Shown here: one piece after another, positions 1 through 13,580 of the stretch
Layout: every line of letters starts with the position of its first letter
Numbering within the stretch: position 1 is the stretch's first letter
The notes under the pieces: model-generated
Seen by the model: only the letters and a program-made list of their open reading frames with translations
Database searches by the model: none
Told to the model about the DNA's origin: nothing
Translations under genes and position numbers: made by a program
Source of the DNA: Epiperipatus broadwayi
Lineage: Eukaryota; Onychophora; Udeonychophora; Euonychophora; Peripatidae
Assembly (NCBI GenBank): GCA_028023455.1
Contig: JAQFVV010006215.1
Span: 9,755,950-9,819,949 of the forward strand
Direction: 5' to 3'
DNA length: 64,000 nucleotides

Positions 1-106
1 TTTTATATTTGATATTCATGTAGAACATTTAATTTTAAAAAAAAGAAAGGAAAAGAATTTTTTTTTTTTTATTTATCATATATATCCATTTAAAATTAAT
101 CCATGT

Positions 107-325
107 ATGTGCCTATTAAATGCTTTCATTATTATTATTATTATTTTGGAGGTAGATGAAATTAATATCAAATCATTTTAAATGTGCCTGTTAAATGCTT
201 TTATGATTATTATCATTTACGGGTAGATGAAATTAATGCCAAATCATTCTGTATGTGCCTTGTTTTAAATGCTTTACATTTTTTTTATGATAAGAGTGAG
301 AGATATTGTTGTGGGAAATGTTTTT
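107..325. repeat. Short tandem repeat, period about 71-75 bp
   Basis: The motif ATGTGCCT followed by TTAAATGCTTT, an ATT-rich run and GGTAGATGAAATTAAT recurs starting at 107, 182 and 253. The first two units are nearly complete. The third shares only its head (ATGTGCCT then TTTTAAATGCTTT) before diverging. This explains part of the open frame at 184-540. Confidence 0.6.
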
Positions 326-3185
326 TGAATCGGATCAGGAATTTTTGTCAGGTGCTTAGACCTAGTGCTATGTTTTATGAAGGTTGCATGATTGTTGGGC
401 TAAAATATCATCATTATCCTATAAAAGTGCAGAGAAGTAGTTTTGAAATTTTAATGCGCATTTCTTATTATTATTATCATAAAGTTAAAGCTAGATACAA
501 GCTAATTAAGGCTTGGAAATATTATTGGCTCATGTTCTAGTGTACTATTTCGCAAGAGTAATGTAGATATGAAAGTTTTACTTGTACAAATTGATGATAG
601 ACCTGTATATATGTGGGTGGACAACAAGTCCCCACCAAGCTAGTGGAGTCGTAGTTTAGCTCACTCCCTAAGATATTTATACTATATTTATAAAGTATTT
701 AAACACAGTGGAAGAGTTTTCCCACTTAGTTGTTTTCTACACCGTAAGATGATTTCTTTGTTGATGGCCAGAGGTTGATAGGTAAACCCAAGTCTCTTTA
801 TATGACTAGTGATAAAAATCCTAGCATATCTCAACCTTAGTGAAAAGGTTTTCTCTTATTCGGGTCACTGCCTGCCTCATGTTAATGTTGATATTCCTTA
901 TGGGTGTATGAAATATAGCTATTACTAAGCATTACTTATAAATGTTGGATACAGGGTCGCAAACTCAATTTGATGTCAGGATGAGTGCGGATAGTGTGTG
1001 TGCGATTGGTGTACTTGAACATTGTTTTGTTGATACATTTTAATTTATCAATAAGAGCCAAGAGTAATAACGTCAATAAATATTCAACTTAAGGGTTAAA
1101 TAAAACCTGCGAATATTGTAAGCAATGCGTATCTAAAATTATTTAATAAATATATCCGCAGCCAGCTGAGAACTTCACTGGAAAGGTAATATTACTAAAA
1201 TATTATTATTATTGTCATAAGAACATGAATATAGTGTGTATGCACGTGTGATGATTGAGCTAGATACCAATTCTTTGACATTTGAAAGTAACCAAAATTA
1301 ACTTAGTCCCACCATACATAAAATATCTCTATTGTTGAGCATAGGGCAAGGAATATTAGATTAAAATAATTAAATAAAATTATTAAATTTTATGATTGGA
1401 AGCATTACCCTTGGAAACAAATCAGTAGCTAAAAGCATTAAACACTGGGGGGAGAAATTTAATGTTCGCTGTCTGGGATAAAAATGAGAACAAAATATAA
1501 TAGATGTGAAGGTATATAATATTTTAACTGTCTGATATTAATATTACTCCATGGTAATCCTGATTCCCTAATAATTAAAAATGAATATGTATAGTTTAAA
1601 ACCTCTTGACATTATTTATTGATTTAGGGATATTTATTTGTTTAGCTTTTTTTATATCATAATACGGTTGTAGAACAGGGGAAAGCCATGTGAATCATCA
1701 AGTGAATGTATATATTATGTATTGAGTTGTAGTATGTCAATAAAATTTGTTATTTGTTTTAAATAAAAAATTTGCGTACGTCTCAGTGTTTTGTGGGTTA
1801 TTATAATCTAGACATCTCAAATCCAATCGTACATCAATATATTATTATTAATAGTTGAATCATTATTTTCGTAAATAATATCCGGTAAGATTTATTTAAA
1901 ATGGTTAATTTTCCGAGCTTCAGCAATACTCAAAATTACCTAATAGTTTAATATAGTTGAAATATAAATTATGAATAGGGATGGTTATTGAGTGATAGTG
2001 GATGCAGTGGGTGGGCATAAAATCCTTTCCCCATCCGTTGTATTCAAACACCTCTCTAGACGCACTTCTTTATAATTTTACTTTAATTGTGAATATGTTT
2101 ATAATGTTATTTTCTAAAAGATTTGATAAGCTTAAATTATTCGAGCTTTAATGTAAATAGACATTAAACTACATTAAAGACAGCCAAGATCACCTTGGAG
2201 GTGATCATGAGAGGGGTGTTTATCACCAATAATTCGTAGCAGCTTGTTCGATTTCCACACGTTATTGTTCTAAAAACACTGAAAAGAGATTATAATGGGA
2301 GTAAAACAAATAATAGTGCAATTAATAAGTAAAAGAGATAATAGTGCAATAGACCTATGAATGTGAGGCTGATAGGGGGACGGATCAAGAAGGTGGAGAT
2401 GGATATAGAACTATTTGTAATTGGAACAAAATTTTAATTGTGACTTTAATGATGATGAATGGGGAATGTGCTGAGAATAGCCAAGAAGTTCCAAGAATAG
2501 TAATATTATTATTTTTAATGCATTCTCAATGGTTTCTTAATCGATTGATTATTTATTAACCCATTCATTAAATATTATTGCTGAAATTTATTGATAAGTT
2601 ACTGAAATGAGGTTTAGCCTCAATATATTATTAAAGTTGCAATTTGGCACCCTGGCAAATAAGATTATGGATGTTCTATACCATCATCATCATCCCAGTA
2701 GGCTTTAAAAATAGTGTTAGCTGGGAACGATGAAGCATCCATCGATTACAATTGGCATGCAATTTAGCCGCAAGTGTTTGAATGCCAGATAGATTCAATT
2801 ATAGGTTATAATTAATGCATAGCATGGTCGCCCGAGCTGAAATAAAGAAATATTACAATTGATCCATACGAGGATGTGCGACCATTTGAATAAAGTTATA
2901 AGTAGCTTAAACTCCCCAATCATTTTTAGTTATATTTGATTCACATGTGGATGACCGATCAGGGAATTACAAAATATGTTTTATATCAATTTAATGTTTT
3001 TTATACAATTTTAGCTCGTTATATTTGTCTACAACATGGAGGCTATAAAATAAGTTGTAGCTGGCTCTCCATAAATTTAATTTGTTATAATATATATGTA
3101 TTTTTTTATTTCTTTCTGATGAAAACCAGTCCTCTGGTTGAAATATCATATTATTTATTGGATTTATAAGTCTTTTTTTGTTTTT

Positions 3186-3212
3186 ATATATATATACACA
3201 CACACACATATA
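3186..3212. repeat. (TA)n(CA)n microsatellite
   Basis: A run of alternating TA passes directly into alternating CA/AC. Compound TA/CA microsatellites of this kind recur elsewhere in the window, for example the (AC)n run near 36595-36615. Confidence 0.85.
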
Positions 3213-4412
3213 ATTATAACAAGCATTTATGTTGTTAAAAAGACTTTATAACTGAAACACATAATCTTGTTATAATATTATCCAAAGTGAGAAGTTAAAC
3301 ACGTAACTAAAGGTTTGTAATAAAGACTATAGTTAAGTCTTAAAGAATTTCAATTTATTTATTATTTTTTAATCTTATTTATTATTATTAAATAAATTGT
3401 TTCATTACTAAACTTGTCATAAATTTATTTTAAATTACTGATGCTCTTCTGACAGGTTATCAAATTAATACCTTCATGACATAGCAGTTGTAAAGATTGT
3501 ATGTATACTTTCACATACAAACACTGAAATTATTTTACATTTTTACAATAAATTCATAATTAAAACTGTAATAATCAAAAGCTATTTAAAATAATTAAAC
3601 TCTTCCTACAGTGAAAATGAAAATAAATTTCAAATTTTATTTAAAGATAAAAATGGGATAATTATTACAAAATTATATTTAACAGTCAAATAAAATATTT
3701 GTTTACTTCTTAAGTCTCAAATAATTTTTTTACATTTTAAGATAAAATGTTCAAGCTGCTAAGTTTTTCAAAAAAAGATCATTTTTAAAATATATATATT
3801 TATCAATATTTTCCCTCAAATATGTGCCATTAAACATTTCATTTAAAAAATGAAATTGGCCAGAGATTGACAATAGACTAAATTAAAACATTTGCTCTTT
3901 TCTGTATGATATAATTCTGTCCCTGCTAATATATTAAGAACTATGATCTCCCAAAAAGTCATTTATAAAGTACTATAACAAATATAAAATGAATCCACAT
4001 TGATGATTTCATAAATGTATCAGAAACCGTCATATTCTAAATGAAAATCATTTTCCTGACTGAAAAGTATGGAAACCTATAAGTCTGTAAATAAAACTAT
4101 TCCTTTCGTTTTAGATATAGTAAAGTGCCAAATAAAATTATGCTGGAATCTTTAGATGTCATAAATAAAAATTTCTTAATTTTATATATTTGCTCCTACT
4201 ACTGATGAATGGTCATTTAAAAAAAAAAATTTCATACAGAGTCAATTATGCAGCTAATTTAAAATAAGAAATTTTTTTTGAAGTAATATTAATATTCTTC
4301 CATCTTTTTTTTAATCTTCTATACATTTATTTTATTAACAAATATAATAAATATTTCTTTTCATTTATACTTTGTTCAATGCAACATATATTTCTTTATA
4401 TTTATATATCCT

Positions 4413-5100
4413 ATACTAATATGATCAATTTATATTTATTATTTTTTACTTTTGTATTTCTTAACTTTATTTTCTATTATATAATTATTTAATTCAAACT
4501 TATATTTAATTCAGTATAAATTTATATAATTAAAAATCATAAATTTCTTAATTTTTAATTTATTAATTGTTATATTTTTTTAGATTACCTTCTAAAACTT
4601 TCTCTGCCAAAAAATGTTACTTTTTAAATTAATTTTACTCTATATTATAAGTCCCTCTATATTATTTTTTATATAAAAAAAAAAATCTAACTTTAAAAAA
4701 AGATTTAGGTATAAAAACTTTATTCATTTAATAAAATAAAAATACTTGGTCATAATAAAGTAAATAAGTAAAAAGATAGTTATAAAAAATATTAATTTAA
4801 TAAAATAAAAATACTTTGTCATAATAAAGTAAATAAGTAAAAATAAAGAAATAGTTATAAAAAAACAAATATAGAAAGAGTTGTAATATATAATAAAAAT
4901 AATTTTAAAAATTTAAGTTTATAAGTTTGGCAGAGTCTAGAAGATAAATAATCTTAAAATTGTTAAAAATTCACAAAAGTATATAATTTAAATATATAAA
5001 TTTATATTAAATTAAAAATAGGTTAGATTAAATAAAATAATTTTAAAAAATTATAAAATTAAAAAATAATAAATATTAAATTGGTCATCATTAGGTAAAA
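4413..5100. repeat. Degenerate long inverted repeat (foldback/MITE-like)
   Basis: The left arm (from CTAATATGATCAATTTA near 4413) and the reverse complement of the right arm (ending near 5100, CCTAATGATGACCAATTTA) align with gaps. A shared TCTGCCAA block (about 4607 on the left, about 4928 on the right) lies further in. The centre falls near 4750. No coding capacity and no clear target duplication. Because both arms are A/T-rich the alignment is only moderately convincing. Confidence 0.4.
4729..4845. repeat. Tandem duplication, period about 69 bp
   Basis: The block TAATAAAATAAAAATACTT followed by GTCATAATAAAGTAAATAAG occurs at about 4729 and again at about 4798, with one or two differences. 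It lies in the loop of the inverted repeat at 4413-5100. Confidence 0.65.
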
Positions 5101-5785
5101 CAAAGAACCTAAATTTAAGATAAAATTTAATTATAACAATACCAGCATATGTAATATTTTTTGTATCCGTAATTAGAATAAGAATTTATCTGTGTTTTAG
5201 GTATAATTATAATAACATTTTTCTATGCACTCATGTATATTTAAATATATTTGTAGCTTTAACGAAAACTGCTGAACAATCGAAACTGTAAAAAAAACAA
5301 AATGTTAAATATAGAAACAACATGCTACACTGAATAAAGTGTAAATGAAAGAAGTTATTTATTATATAAAAAAAACCTTAGATTTTTTCTTAAATCAAAA
5401 ATCATTGCTTACTGCCAATTTTTTTTTTTGTCTGTTTGTTTGTTTTGTTTTGATATAACTAACAAATCGTATTTACACATTTTTATGTTATTTGCAATAA
5501 CAAATATTACTGTATTAATCGTTTGATGGAAAAAGAATATTTCAAATAAATAAATTATATATATTCCAAAAAATGAATTAATTATTTAAATTCAACTAAT
5601 TTAATAATTATTATGAAATCATTTGAACTGAAGTTTTTTTTATTATTTTTCAATAATTCTCTCCATTATTTTTTAAAATTTATGAAAAAAAATAACAGAA
5701 AACCATAGTTCAATTGGTTTGATAATCACTATTGAACTGACTGAAAATGTTTAATTTATTATTTAGAATATATATTTATTATAAA

Positions 5786-6849
5786 ATCATCCAGGATTCC
5801 CTTCTCCTCTCCATCGACAAACTAACAACCTCATTATCAAAAGTATACATGTCCCTATATCCCCTGTGCTCAAGACTATTCTGGAAGGGTAAGACTGTAG
5901 CCATCAGCCTGAGAAACCTCCAAAAGCATTCAAAATGCAATGGTCTATCCCTATTCATAAACTCATTCCAATCCCACCGTTCATATAGTACAATCTAAAA
6001 ATTGTTTCATAAATTCCTTGAAGCATTATGTTTCACCCTGGTGAACCTAATGGATATCCCTCCACCTCCTGAAAAGAGCTGGCTATCATCATATTAGGGT
6101 ACATATCAAAATTTATGATACCACCTACTCAATCAACCCTCAAAAAATCAATTATAGGGAGGTATATCACCTTAATAAAAATGATACACCTCCAGGTAAT
6201 TCCCTCCTAACCTTCTCCAATCATTCCATTATCAAGAAATTCAAGTGCTGGCATTTGAAACCAAAATATCTAGACCATCTAATAAAAATAAATCTAAACG
6301 CTCTCCCGACACGCCATTTTCTGGTCACCCGTAGGAGTTTCTCATGCTTATACTAAGTCTTCCCTTTGTGTCATAGGGAAGATGACACCATGGCTCACAT
6401 ATTTAGTCACTGTTCCTCACTGCATGTTTACAGGGATCTTATAGCCTCCATCCATACAAGTAAGAAGCCATTACTCACATTACCAGTATTACCAATGGTG
6501 AATTCAGTGCAATTAGGAGCTCTACCTTTTTACTTTTTAACTATTGGTCAATCAGATGTATGATGATTTACAATCCCATAAACAACAACCCACGTCAAAT
6601 ATTCATGTCTAAGCTTAAGTCAATACATGAGAGAGACAAAAGATTACCACTGACATTCATCTACAAAATTATATGGGCTTGATATCCATGGATAATTGTG
6701 TGAAGCGTGAAATATACACTCCGCTGCCCCGACAGTAGAGATGGTCATGGACCTTCTTAATTCTGTAATAAACTTAGTACCTTGCATCATGTAATCAATG
6801 TAGTTTCCTTATCTATATAATAAAGTATTTATGAGAAGAAAAAAAAAAC
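5786..6849 (+). mobile_element. 5'-truncated L1-like LINE, 3' end of ORF2 with poly(A) tail
   Basis: Broken reading frames give the region downstream of the reverse transcriptase core of an L1/Tx1-type ORF2. About 5787-5997 encodes segments such as IDKLTTSLSKVYMSL, LFWKGK and ISLRNLQKHSK, matching the conserved (F/L)(I/F)W.GK...IS...L pattern that follows the RT in L1 elements. About 6361-6440 carries the C-terminal cysteine/histidine motif (HREDDTMAHIFSHCSSL), typical of LINE C-termini. Frames shift several times between 5998 and 6366. The sequence ends with AATAAAG, then an A10 run at 6839-6849, consistent with a retroposed 3' end. The 5' two thirds are missing. This is a dead copy. Family-level placement beyond L1-like is inference. 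Confidence 0.75.
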
Positions 6850-9800
6850 ACTGCATAGCTAAAATAGAAATAATATTAAAATTATGCATACTAAATTAAA
6901 ATCAAAATTTCAAACTTTACTAAGATTTTAAGCAGTTAAAATTAAAGATGACAAATACTACACAGCTAATTCGTAATATATATTTTTAAAGTACATGCAT
7001 ATGCATGCTAATATTAAAATAAGTTAATGTGAATCTATTACTGAGAATTATTAGTAATAATATATATTATTTTTATCAATAAGATGAAGTTAGAATTATA
7101 TTAAATAAAGTTGTATGCAAAGATGATGCTATCAGAATTATAAGGTTCATGCTCAAAATATATAGAACCATGCTTCTGTGTATAAAATGCCAGAAAATCA
7201 TAGGTTGATAAAACAAATAATCTTCAATGAAAGAAAGAAATTTCACAGCAAATAAATAATGGTTGTGGTTATATGCATTATCTTTCTAAAATAGATAGTT
7301 CAAATGCTATTTATTAATGCATGTAAGCTGAAGTATTATAAAAATTCATAAACATAAAGTTTTTACTTATGACAAAATATATATTTATTAGATGTCTGTC
7401 ATAGCTCTATTACTATAAAATGACTGAATGTATCAAATAATTATGAATGCTTAATCAATAGAAAAACATGCATAGCATTTAAAGACAAAGTAATTATACC
7501 AAAAATCAGCTGTGAAATTCTCTTATCATTCACCATACACATATGCATGATAATAGAATTATAAATAGATTGGATCATTTGTCTCATTTGTGAATGTACA
7601 TTACTATAAAAATCCATGCATTATATTTATAAAATATACTCTTTGATAATTTGCATGATTTTTTTTAAGATAAATTACTACTATGTTTACAAGCTATACA
7701 AACTTCATGGAAAGATAGGGTAATAGTATATTTTAAATATTAATCATATATTCAAACATCATGTTTATCCATCTATTAATGTAGTTACTTTCTCATATGC
7801 AGTAAATCATGAGAAATGCCATAACATGAACAATTCTGATCTTCATCAAAAGTTTTTTCTCAAGTTTTTCATTGCAAATTTACACATGTCAGCCTGCAAT
7901 GAAGATCTTTACTAGTGAATATTTTGTTATAAAGTATTATGATTTTATTATAAATTTAAAAACAGTAACTATTCCTATAAGCCAAATCTTTACCATCTTT
8001 ATATTTTTAGGTAATTTCATTTTTTCAATCAGCTCTTTAATTTTCCAAATAAGCATCTAGTAGTCTTCACTTTGACTTTAAATATAATGTTATCAGAATT
8101 TCTTAGGCAGATAATGTTTCTTCCAGAAAATATAAGACTACATTTTTCTTTGATCAATAGTTTCTCTCATTATATATTCAGTATACAAATTAAAGAGTGT
8201 TAATGTATCTATTGCCTAAATCTCTTTTGTCAATGAGAAATAAGTTTATTTCCTTATAACTGCAGCTTCTCTAATTTCAAGTAGATTCCTCCAATAACCA
8301 AAGATGCAGTGGCACATCCATTTTTCTAATAATATTCCATATTTAATCAAAAAGCTTGCCATAATAAATAAAACAATAGACTTATCAAAGTTAAATCAGA
8401 GCAATATCTCTTATTCCTTGACTTTTCATTATGTCTGTTGGAGATCAGGCAGTTCTTTTTTATCATAGGTTCTAATTTATGATAAATGATTTCCAACATA
8501 ATCTTTTTTTCCATGTGGTTAAAATATTTTATACAACAATGTACATATTCTGTCAAGACTTTTTTCTTTGATATTGAGTAAGTAATACTTACAAATTAAA
8601 GAACAATTTGGTAAGCAATTCTATAGATTCTTCTTCAGTTGTCTGTAAAATTTCCAGTGCAATATTTTAATTTCAAAGTTAATTTGAATTCATCAAAAGA
8701 TTCTTTTATTCGATGAGTGATGCTTATCTTTATAATTCTATATATTCTACATATTATAATAAAGAATTATATTAAATGCAAAAAAAAAAAATCACTGAAA
8801 GATTTACAGTTTGATTCTTTATAAATTATGAGATTTTTATAAAATACAACCAACTTCTGTTCATTCTTGCATATATCATTTTCTCATAACTACTGCCAGC
8901 TTTTTTTTTTTTTGGCCCCAAAGGGGGGGGGGGTCATTTTTTGCTCTGTTTATAAATATTATTCAACTTTTTTTTTTAAGTCAATCAAAATACATATATT
9001 TCTATTTTTTTTTCCATTGATCCTTAATAATAATTAGTACAATTAAAATGTAAAGATGAAAATATGAGTTTCAAATAATGCTTTTATTATTAAAATCGAT
9101 AATTTCAAAAATAAAACTAACATTATTTTGTTCAAAAAAGTTATACTGAAGTTCAAACTAATTTAAAATGTCTTTTTATTTAAATAAATATTTTTCAAAC
9201 TTTGTTTAAGACAGTATTTTAAAGATATCCTTCTTCCTCCACAATATTAAATAATCGTCTTCTTATAATAAATCTGTTATTAAATCAACTTCTAAGTATA
9301 AATCCTGTAGCAAAATTACAATTGCCAAATTAATCATACTAAAAAATATTGAAAATAGTTATAAAAAAGGTGACTTTAAAGTCAAAATGGGCTTAGTCTT
9401 TATGTACATTTACTATGGAAATAAAATAAAAAGGTATGTTTATTTTCAAATAACTAATCAAAAAAATAACATAGGAATATATGTCATTCAACAAATGTAA
9501 ATATTATACATATATACAAAGTAGTTACACACCTGTAAATACAAATACACTTCATTGGATCTGTATACATACAATTTCTAGCAAACAAATTAAAATACTT
9601 GTTGAAGGTAAATAACAAGAAGCATAAACTTAGATATGCCTCCCTTGGCTACCTTCATTTGATTTTGCTGTCAATTACTCCAGACTTAATTTCTTTTATA
9701 AGAATGGAAAAGATAACAGCTTAACATATAAATCTCAAAAAAAAAAAAAAAAATTGTATGAACCTAAGCATATTTTGAAAATAAAATTAATTTCTAAAAT

Positions 9801-11530
9801 AATACATAAAAAAAAATGATTAGTTTTAAAAAATGGGTAAATATTTGAGTTTTATTTATTGTTTGTTTTTAGAAAAAAAAAAACTATACCTTATTTTCAA
9901 ACAAAAATAAATGTACAATTAAAACAAAAACATGAAAATATATATGATTAGCTATATGCATATATAATAGAGAATCACAAATTCAATTTATCATTGATGA
10001 ATATTTGTTCAAATTACAATAATTTTAAAAAGCAAATTCTACATATTATGATCATAAATATTTTCAACAAAGCATTTATATCATAAATTTCTAATTAAAA
10101 ATATTTACATTCATTGCTGCAGCAGTTAAGAACTTAAATTTGTGCTTTAATATAGAAATAACAAACAATATAATTTATCATTGTGATAGCAAGATATCTT
10201 CAATTATTTCAAGGATCATCTAATGAAAATTTTATAATAAATGCGTAAATTGTATAGTGTAGATAATGTTCACCTATTTTATTTGTGAAAAAACAATAAT
10301 TATAAATAATATTGTTTCCAGAATGATTCTTGTTATCTAAATATGGCTTTAAAAAAACTATCATAATACACCCATAACAGATCATAAATTCAAAACATCT
10401 TGTATGTATGCAATACAAAAAAATCACAAAGATGAGATCCTATAATAATAATTAATTAAAAATTGACAATTCAGCTTCTCTTATATAATAAATCTTCATC
10501 TAATATTTCAAAAACAATTTGGTTTTCTCAAAAAAGTATAATTTACTTCCTACTTAATACTCAGTAGATTACTTAAATAGCAGATATTCCAGAATGAATA
10601 TCCACAGAGTGAAATTAAGATATAAGATTTTTTTTAAAAATTATTTCTAATGTAAAGTAGAAAGTACTTCAAGTTTAGGTAAAAGTGATTTCATTAAAAT
10701 GTTTACATTTATTTATAAAATCTAATTAACATCAACACAATTGAGTTCATATCTTGATATATTACATAAATTAGATGTAATCTAAAAATTTGGATTTCTT
10801 TTTTAGTGTCAATACTACGATAACAAGAATCCATATTTTGTGCAATTGTACTAGAATACGCTTTTCTTAAAATTATAAAGAGCAACAATTAAATACATGC
10901 CAATTATACTTTCACATAAACAAATTCCATTTAAATAACTACAACATTTTTAAAGTAACTCCCAATTTTTTTAAAAAAAAGCTGTAAAAAAAAATGCTGC
11001 AATATGTTAATAATTTTCAATCCAATACTGTCCTGTTTTATTTTTCTTAAAATCTTTTATATTCAACATGATCATGAAAAAAAATCAAAATATTTAAAAG
11101 AACATTATATCTGATACAATTAGATCTATAATTTACATTATTAAGATAATACAATATAATAATTTTTCCCAACAATGTGACATTTCAATTTAAAACTCTT
11201 GTATCTTAATTTTTTTTATGAGAAAAATCATGAATATGAAAAAACATTTTAAAAAATGAAGTTCATTTATAGCAAATTTACTTCTCATAGCTAGCAAATA
11301 GAACTATTAATATTAACTTAGCCAATTTCTGCTTTTTATATTAATTCCACATATATAGAAAACAGCATAATTAACATAATTATTTAAGATGGTTATACAA
11401 TTGATGTGTAGGGCATGACAACAAAAAAAATGGTAAAGATAATAATTAATAAATAAAAAACCCCAGTAAATAAAATTATATTATTATTTATCAATAAATG
11501 AACTATGACAACATTTCATAATTTTTAATA
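6850..11530. other. AT-rich non-coding stretch, no gene seen
   Basis: No exon, RNA gene or recognisable element found. It contains homopolymer tracts, including an 11-G run at 8923-8933 preceded by a T-run, and an A-run near 9737-9753. Short open frames on both strands look like chance frames in A/T-rich DNA. Confidence 0.5.
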
Positions 11531-11915
11531 TTATTTATATGTGCAAATGGATTTATTTATTTAACACATGGATCTTTTTTAAGATAGCTTAACTATTAAC
11601 AAAATATCATAAAGGAACCTGCAGATATTTACACCAAAAAATAAATTCTCTAATTAATTTATTCAATTCTGTTGTTATATTCATAGATTTGATAGTCATT
11701 ACATGTGTGAGTCACGGTTTGTATTTGATCACATCTATTCAGCTTACCGACTGTTAAATTTCATTATGAAACAGATAAGTGCATACAATGAATTTTCTGT
11801 ATATGTTGATGAAATTCCAGTAATATCTAGAAAAATCAAATTCAGCTAGCTTCTTATATGATCTAGATAAAAAAAATATTTGTTTGGAATTTCATAAAAG
11901 TCTGTTTTTACCCCA
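11530..11915 (-). repeat. Dispersed repeat, copy 1 of 2 (other at about 48110-48480)
   Basis: This stretch aligns along its length with 48110-48480 in the same orientation. Shared blocks include TTAACTATTAACAAAATATC then ATAAAGGAA, and AAAATAAATTC, plus a T-rich block that reads TTTTTTTATCTAG on the minus strand here and TTTTTTTTTCCAG in the other copy. On the minus strand both copies end with AATAAATAAAT, a possible polyadenylation signal. Neither copy has an intact reading frame across the repeat. It could be a decayed transposon end or a duplicated host segment; I cannot tell which. Confidence 0.6.
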
Positions 11916-11935
11916 CAATTTTCAATTGTTTACAG

Positions 11936-12420
11936 CAGGGGTGAGCAAATAGCGGCCTGAGGGCCACATGTGGCCACTAAGAGTTTTTATGTGGCCCACC
12001 AAGACAATCAGAAAAATTCACCTTTAACTGACATTTCCTTCCCATGTGCGACCGAAGATTCGTCTCGTATTTTCCATTAGGATGGCCAAGTCAATACACA
12101 TCCGCATGTAGATACGATGTGCAGTGCTTTTCCAGTTGATCTGGTTAATTTCAATTTTGTCTTTGCATTAGCAAATATATACATTTCCAACTTTAGTGAA
12201 ACCATGAACCCTCTGAAAAAATGTAAAATTAATGTCATGAGTTTAATGAAGAATGGACAAACAAATATTTCTTTGGTAATACAGAAAATAAAGCATTGTG
12301 TTTATTGTGTAATGAAAAAAAGGTGCAGCCCTCCACTAACCTTCATTTCCACAAAGTGGCCCCCGATGTGGCCCTCCGCCAACCTCTGTGGCCCCCAAGC
12401 AAAACAATTGCCCACCCCTG
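11936..12420 (+). mobile_element. hAT deletion derivative (485 bp) with perfect 8-bp TSD
   Basis: Starts CAGGGGTGAGCAAATAGCGG and ends TTGCCCACCCCTG, giving the CAGGGGTG / CACCCCTG terminal inverted repeats typical of BED-finger hAT elements. It is flanked by the identical 8-mer GTTTACAG at 11928-11935 and 12421-12428, the hAT target-duplication size. Inside, near 12250-12330, one frame reads EEWTNKYFF, then CLLCNEKK. This is the start of the BED-type zinc finger of GTF2IRD2/SCAND3-like transposases. The rest of the transposase is gone, so the copy depended on a transposase supplied in trans. Internal GTGGCC-rich blocks near both ends are probably subterminal binding repeats. Confidence 0.93.
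12250..12345 (+). pseudogene. N-terminal BED-finger remnant of a hAT transposase
   Basis: In the frame running through about 12250-12340 the peptide has the family pattern W..(K)YFF followed by a C-x2-C pair (ALCLLCNEKK). Upstream, near 12204-12260, the N-terminal basic segment (MNPLKKCKINV) is in a different frame, so at least one frameshift separates them. Known families use this finger to bind the transposon ends. The C-terminal histidines and the whole RNase-H-like catalytic domain are absent. This is a deleted pseudogene rather than a small gene. Confidence 0.7.
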
Positions 12421-12428
12421 GTTTACAG

Positions 12429-13575
12429 AGATTCTGAGTAAACATTCATTACAATTAGAAAATATATACTTTTTTTATATTAACAGTTTATCTTAGAAAC
12501 AGTCAAATGCAAAATAAATAAAGATGAATAAAATCTTTTAGAATGATTACTTGATTAGTATTCTGTCGAAAAAATTTAATTTATAATCAGTGAACAAAAA
12601 AAAAAATATTCCAATATTCAAATAATTTAAGTATTTATTTGATTATAAAGTATTTACTGCAGATCTAGAAAATCACTAAAATTTTTGACAAATCAAAATT
12701 GAAAATTTGATAAATTCTTTAGTAAAAATATATGGCAAAGTTTACTTTTTATATAGTAATATATTTTATAAATGTTCCATCTTAAGTCACATCCTAAAAA
12801 AATTAAACCAATAAATATTTATTTTTTTATAAATAAAAAATGCTCTTTTTGGTGAAAAATTCAGTAATTTCTAACTCAAAAAAATTAATGATATTTAAAA
12901 AAGTAATTAATTTAATTTAGATACTAAGGACAATAAAATAAAAGTTAAGGACAATAAGATAAAAGTAAGTATAAACCTAAGTAAAAATGAAATTTTAAAT
13001 ATACAACACTTTACAACTTAGATCTTATATTAATTAAAAACTTACTTTAAAATGGGAAAAATAATGATATTCACAAATGACATATTTATTCAACACTACT
13101 AAGATCTATCTAATATGTATTAATAAAACACATAATATCAAAATACATTAGAATTTTGCAAATTAAAACTTTTTAGATACATGCTTTGATTTATAAACTT
13201 TTTTCCATATGCCTATAAATAGGCAATTCTCTACTTAAGTAAGACTAATTTGTGTGAATAAACAATTCCTAGCATATTAAAGTGCAAAAATTTTTTTAAA
13301 AAAAAAGTGTTGCATAAACCAATACAACACTCAGTTCTTATTCATATCCTGAATGACCATCTTTTAAACATATATCATAATACTTATTTCCTCTATTGAA
13401 AAATGTTTAAATATTCTTCACTGTGGCTAATGAATTAAAAATGCCCTAAGAAATAATTATCCATTTAAAGTAAAATTCAATTTAAAGTTGTAAAATGAAT
13501 CTCTAATATAAGTCTAGAGTTGCTTAACAATACATATATTTGTTTGTATATATTCTACATTAATTACCAATATTA
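12429..13575. other. AT-rich spacer, nothing recognised
   Basis: Low-complexity A/T sequence between the hAT derivative and the palindromic repeat cluster. No exon-like or element-like signal found. Confidence 0.5.
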
Positions 13576-13580
13576 TATTA

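Larger units (their letters stand above)
1..5785. other. Non-coding AT-rich stretch, no gene supported
   Basis: I see no supported gene here. The first 3 kb is somewhat less AT-rich than the rest, and an open frame of 118 codons lies at 184-540 (+), but it overlaps a short tandem repeat, has no recognisable domain and is not supported by splice sites. The interval also holds the short tandem repeats at 107-325 and 4729-4845, a TA/CA microsatellite at 3186-3212 and a degenerate inverted repeat at about 4413-5100, listed separately. The remainder is low-complexity A/T sequence. Confidence 0.5.

Noticed and set aside
184-540. 118-codon open frame on the plus strand
   Set aside because: Begins inside a short tandem repeat, has no domain, no splice signals and Tyr/Phe/Lys-rich low-complexity composition.
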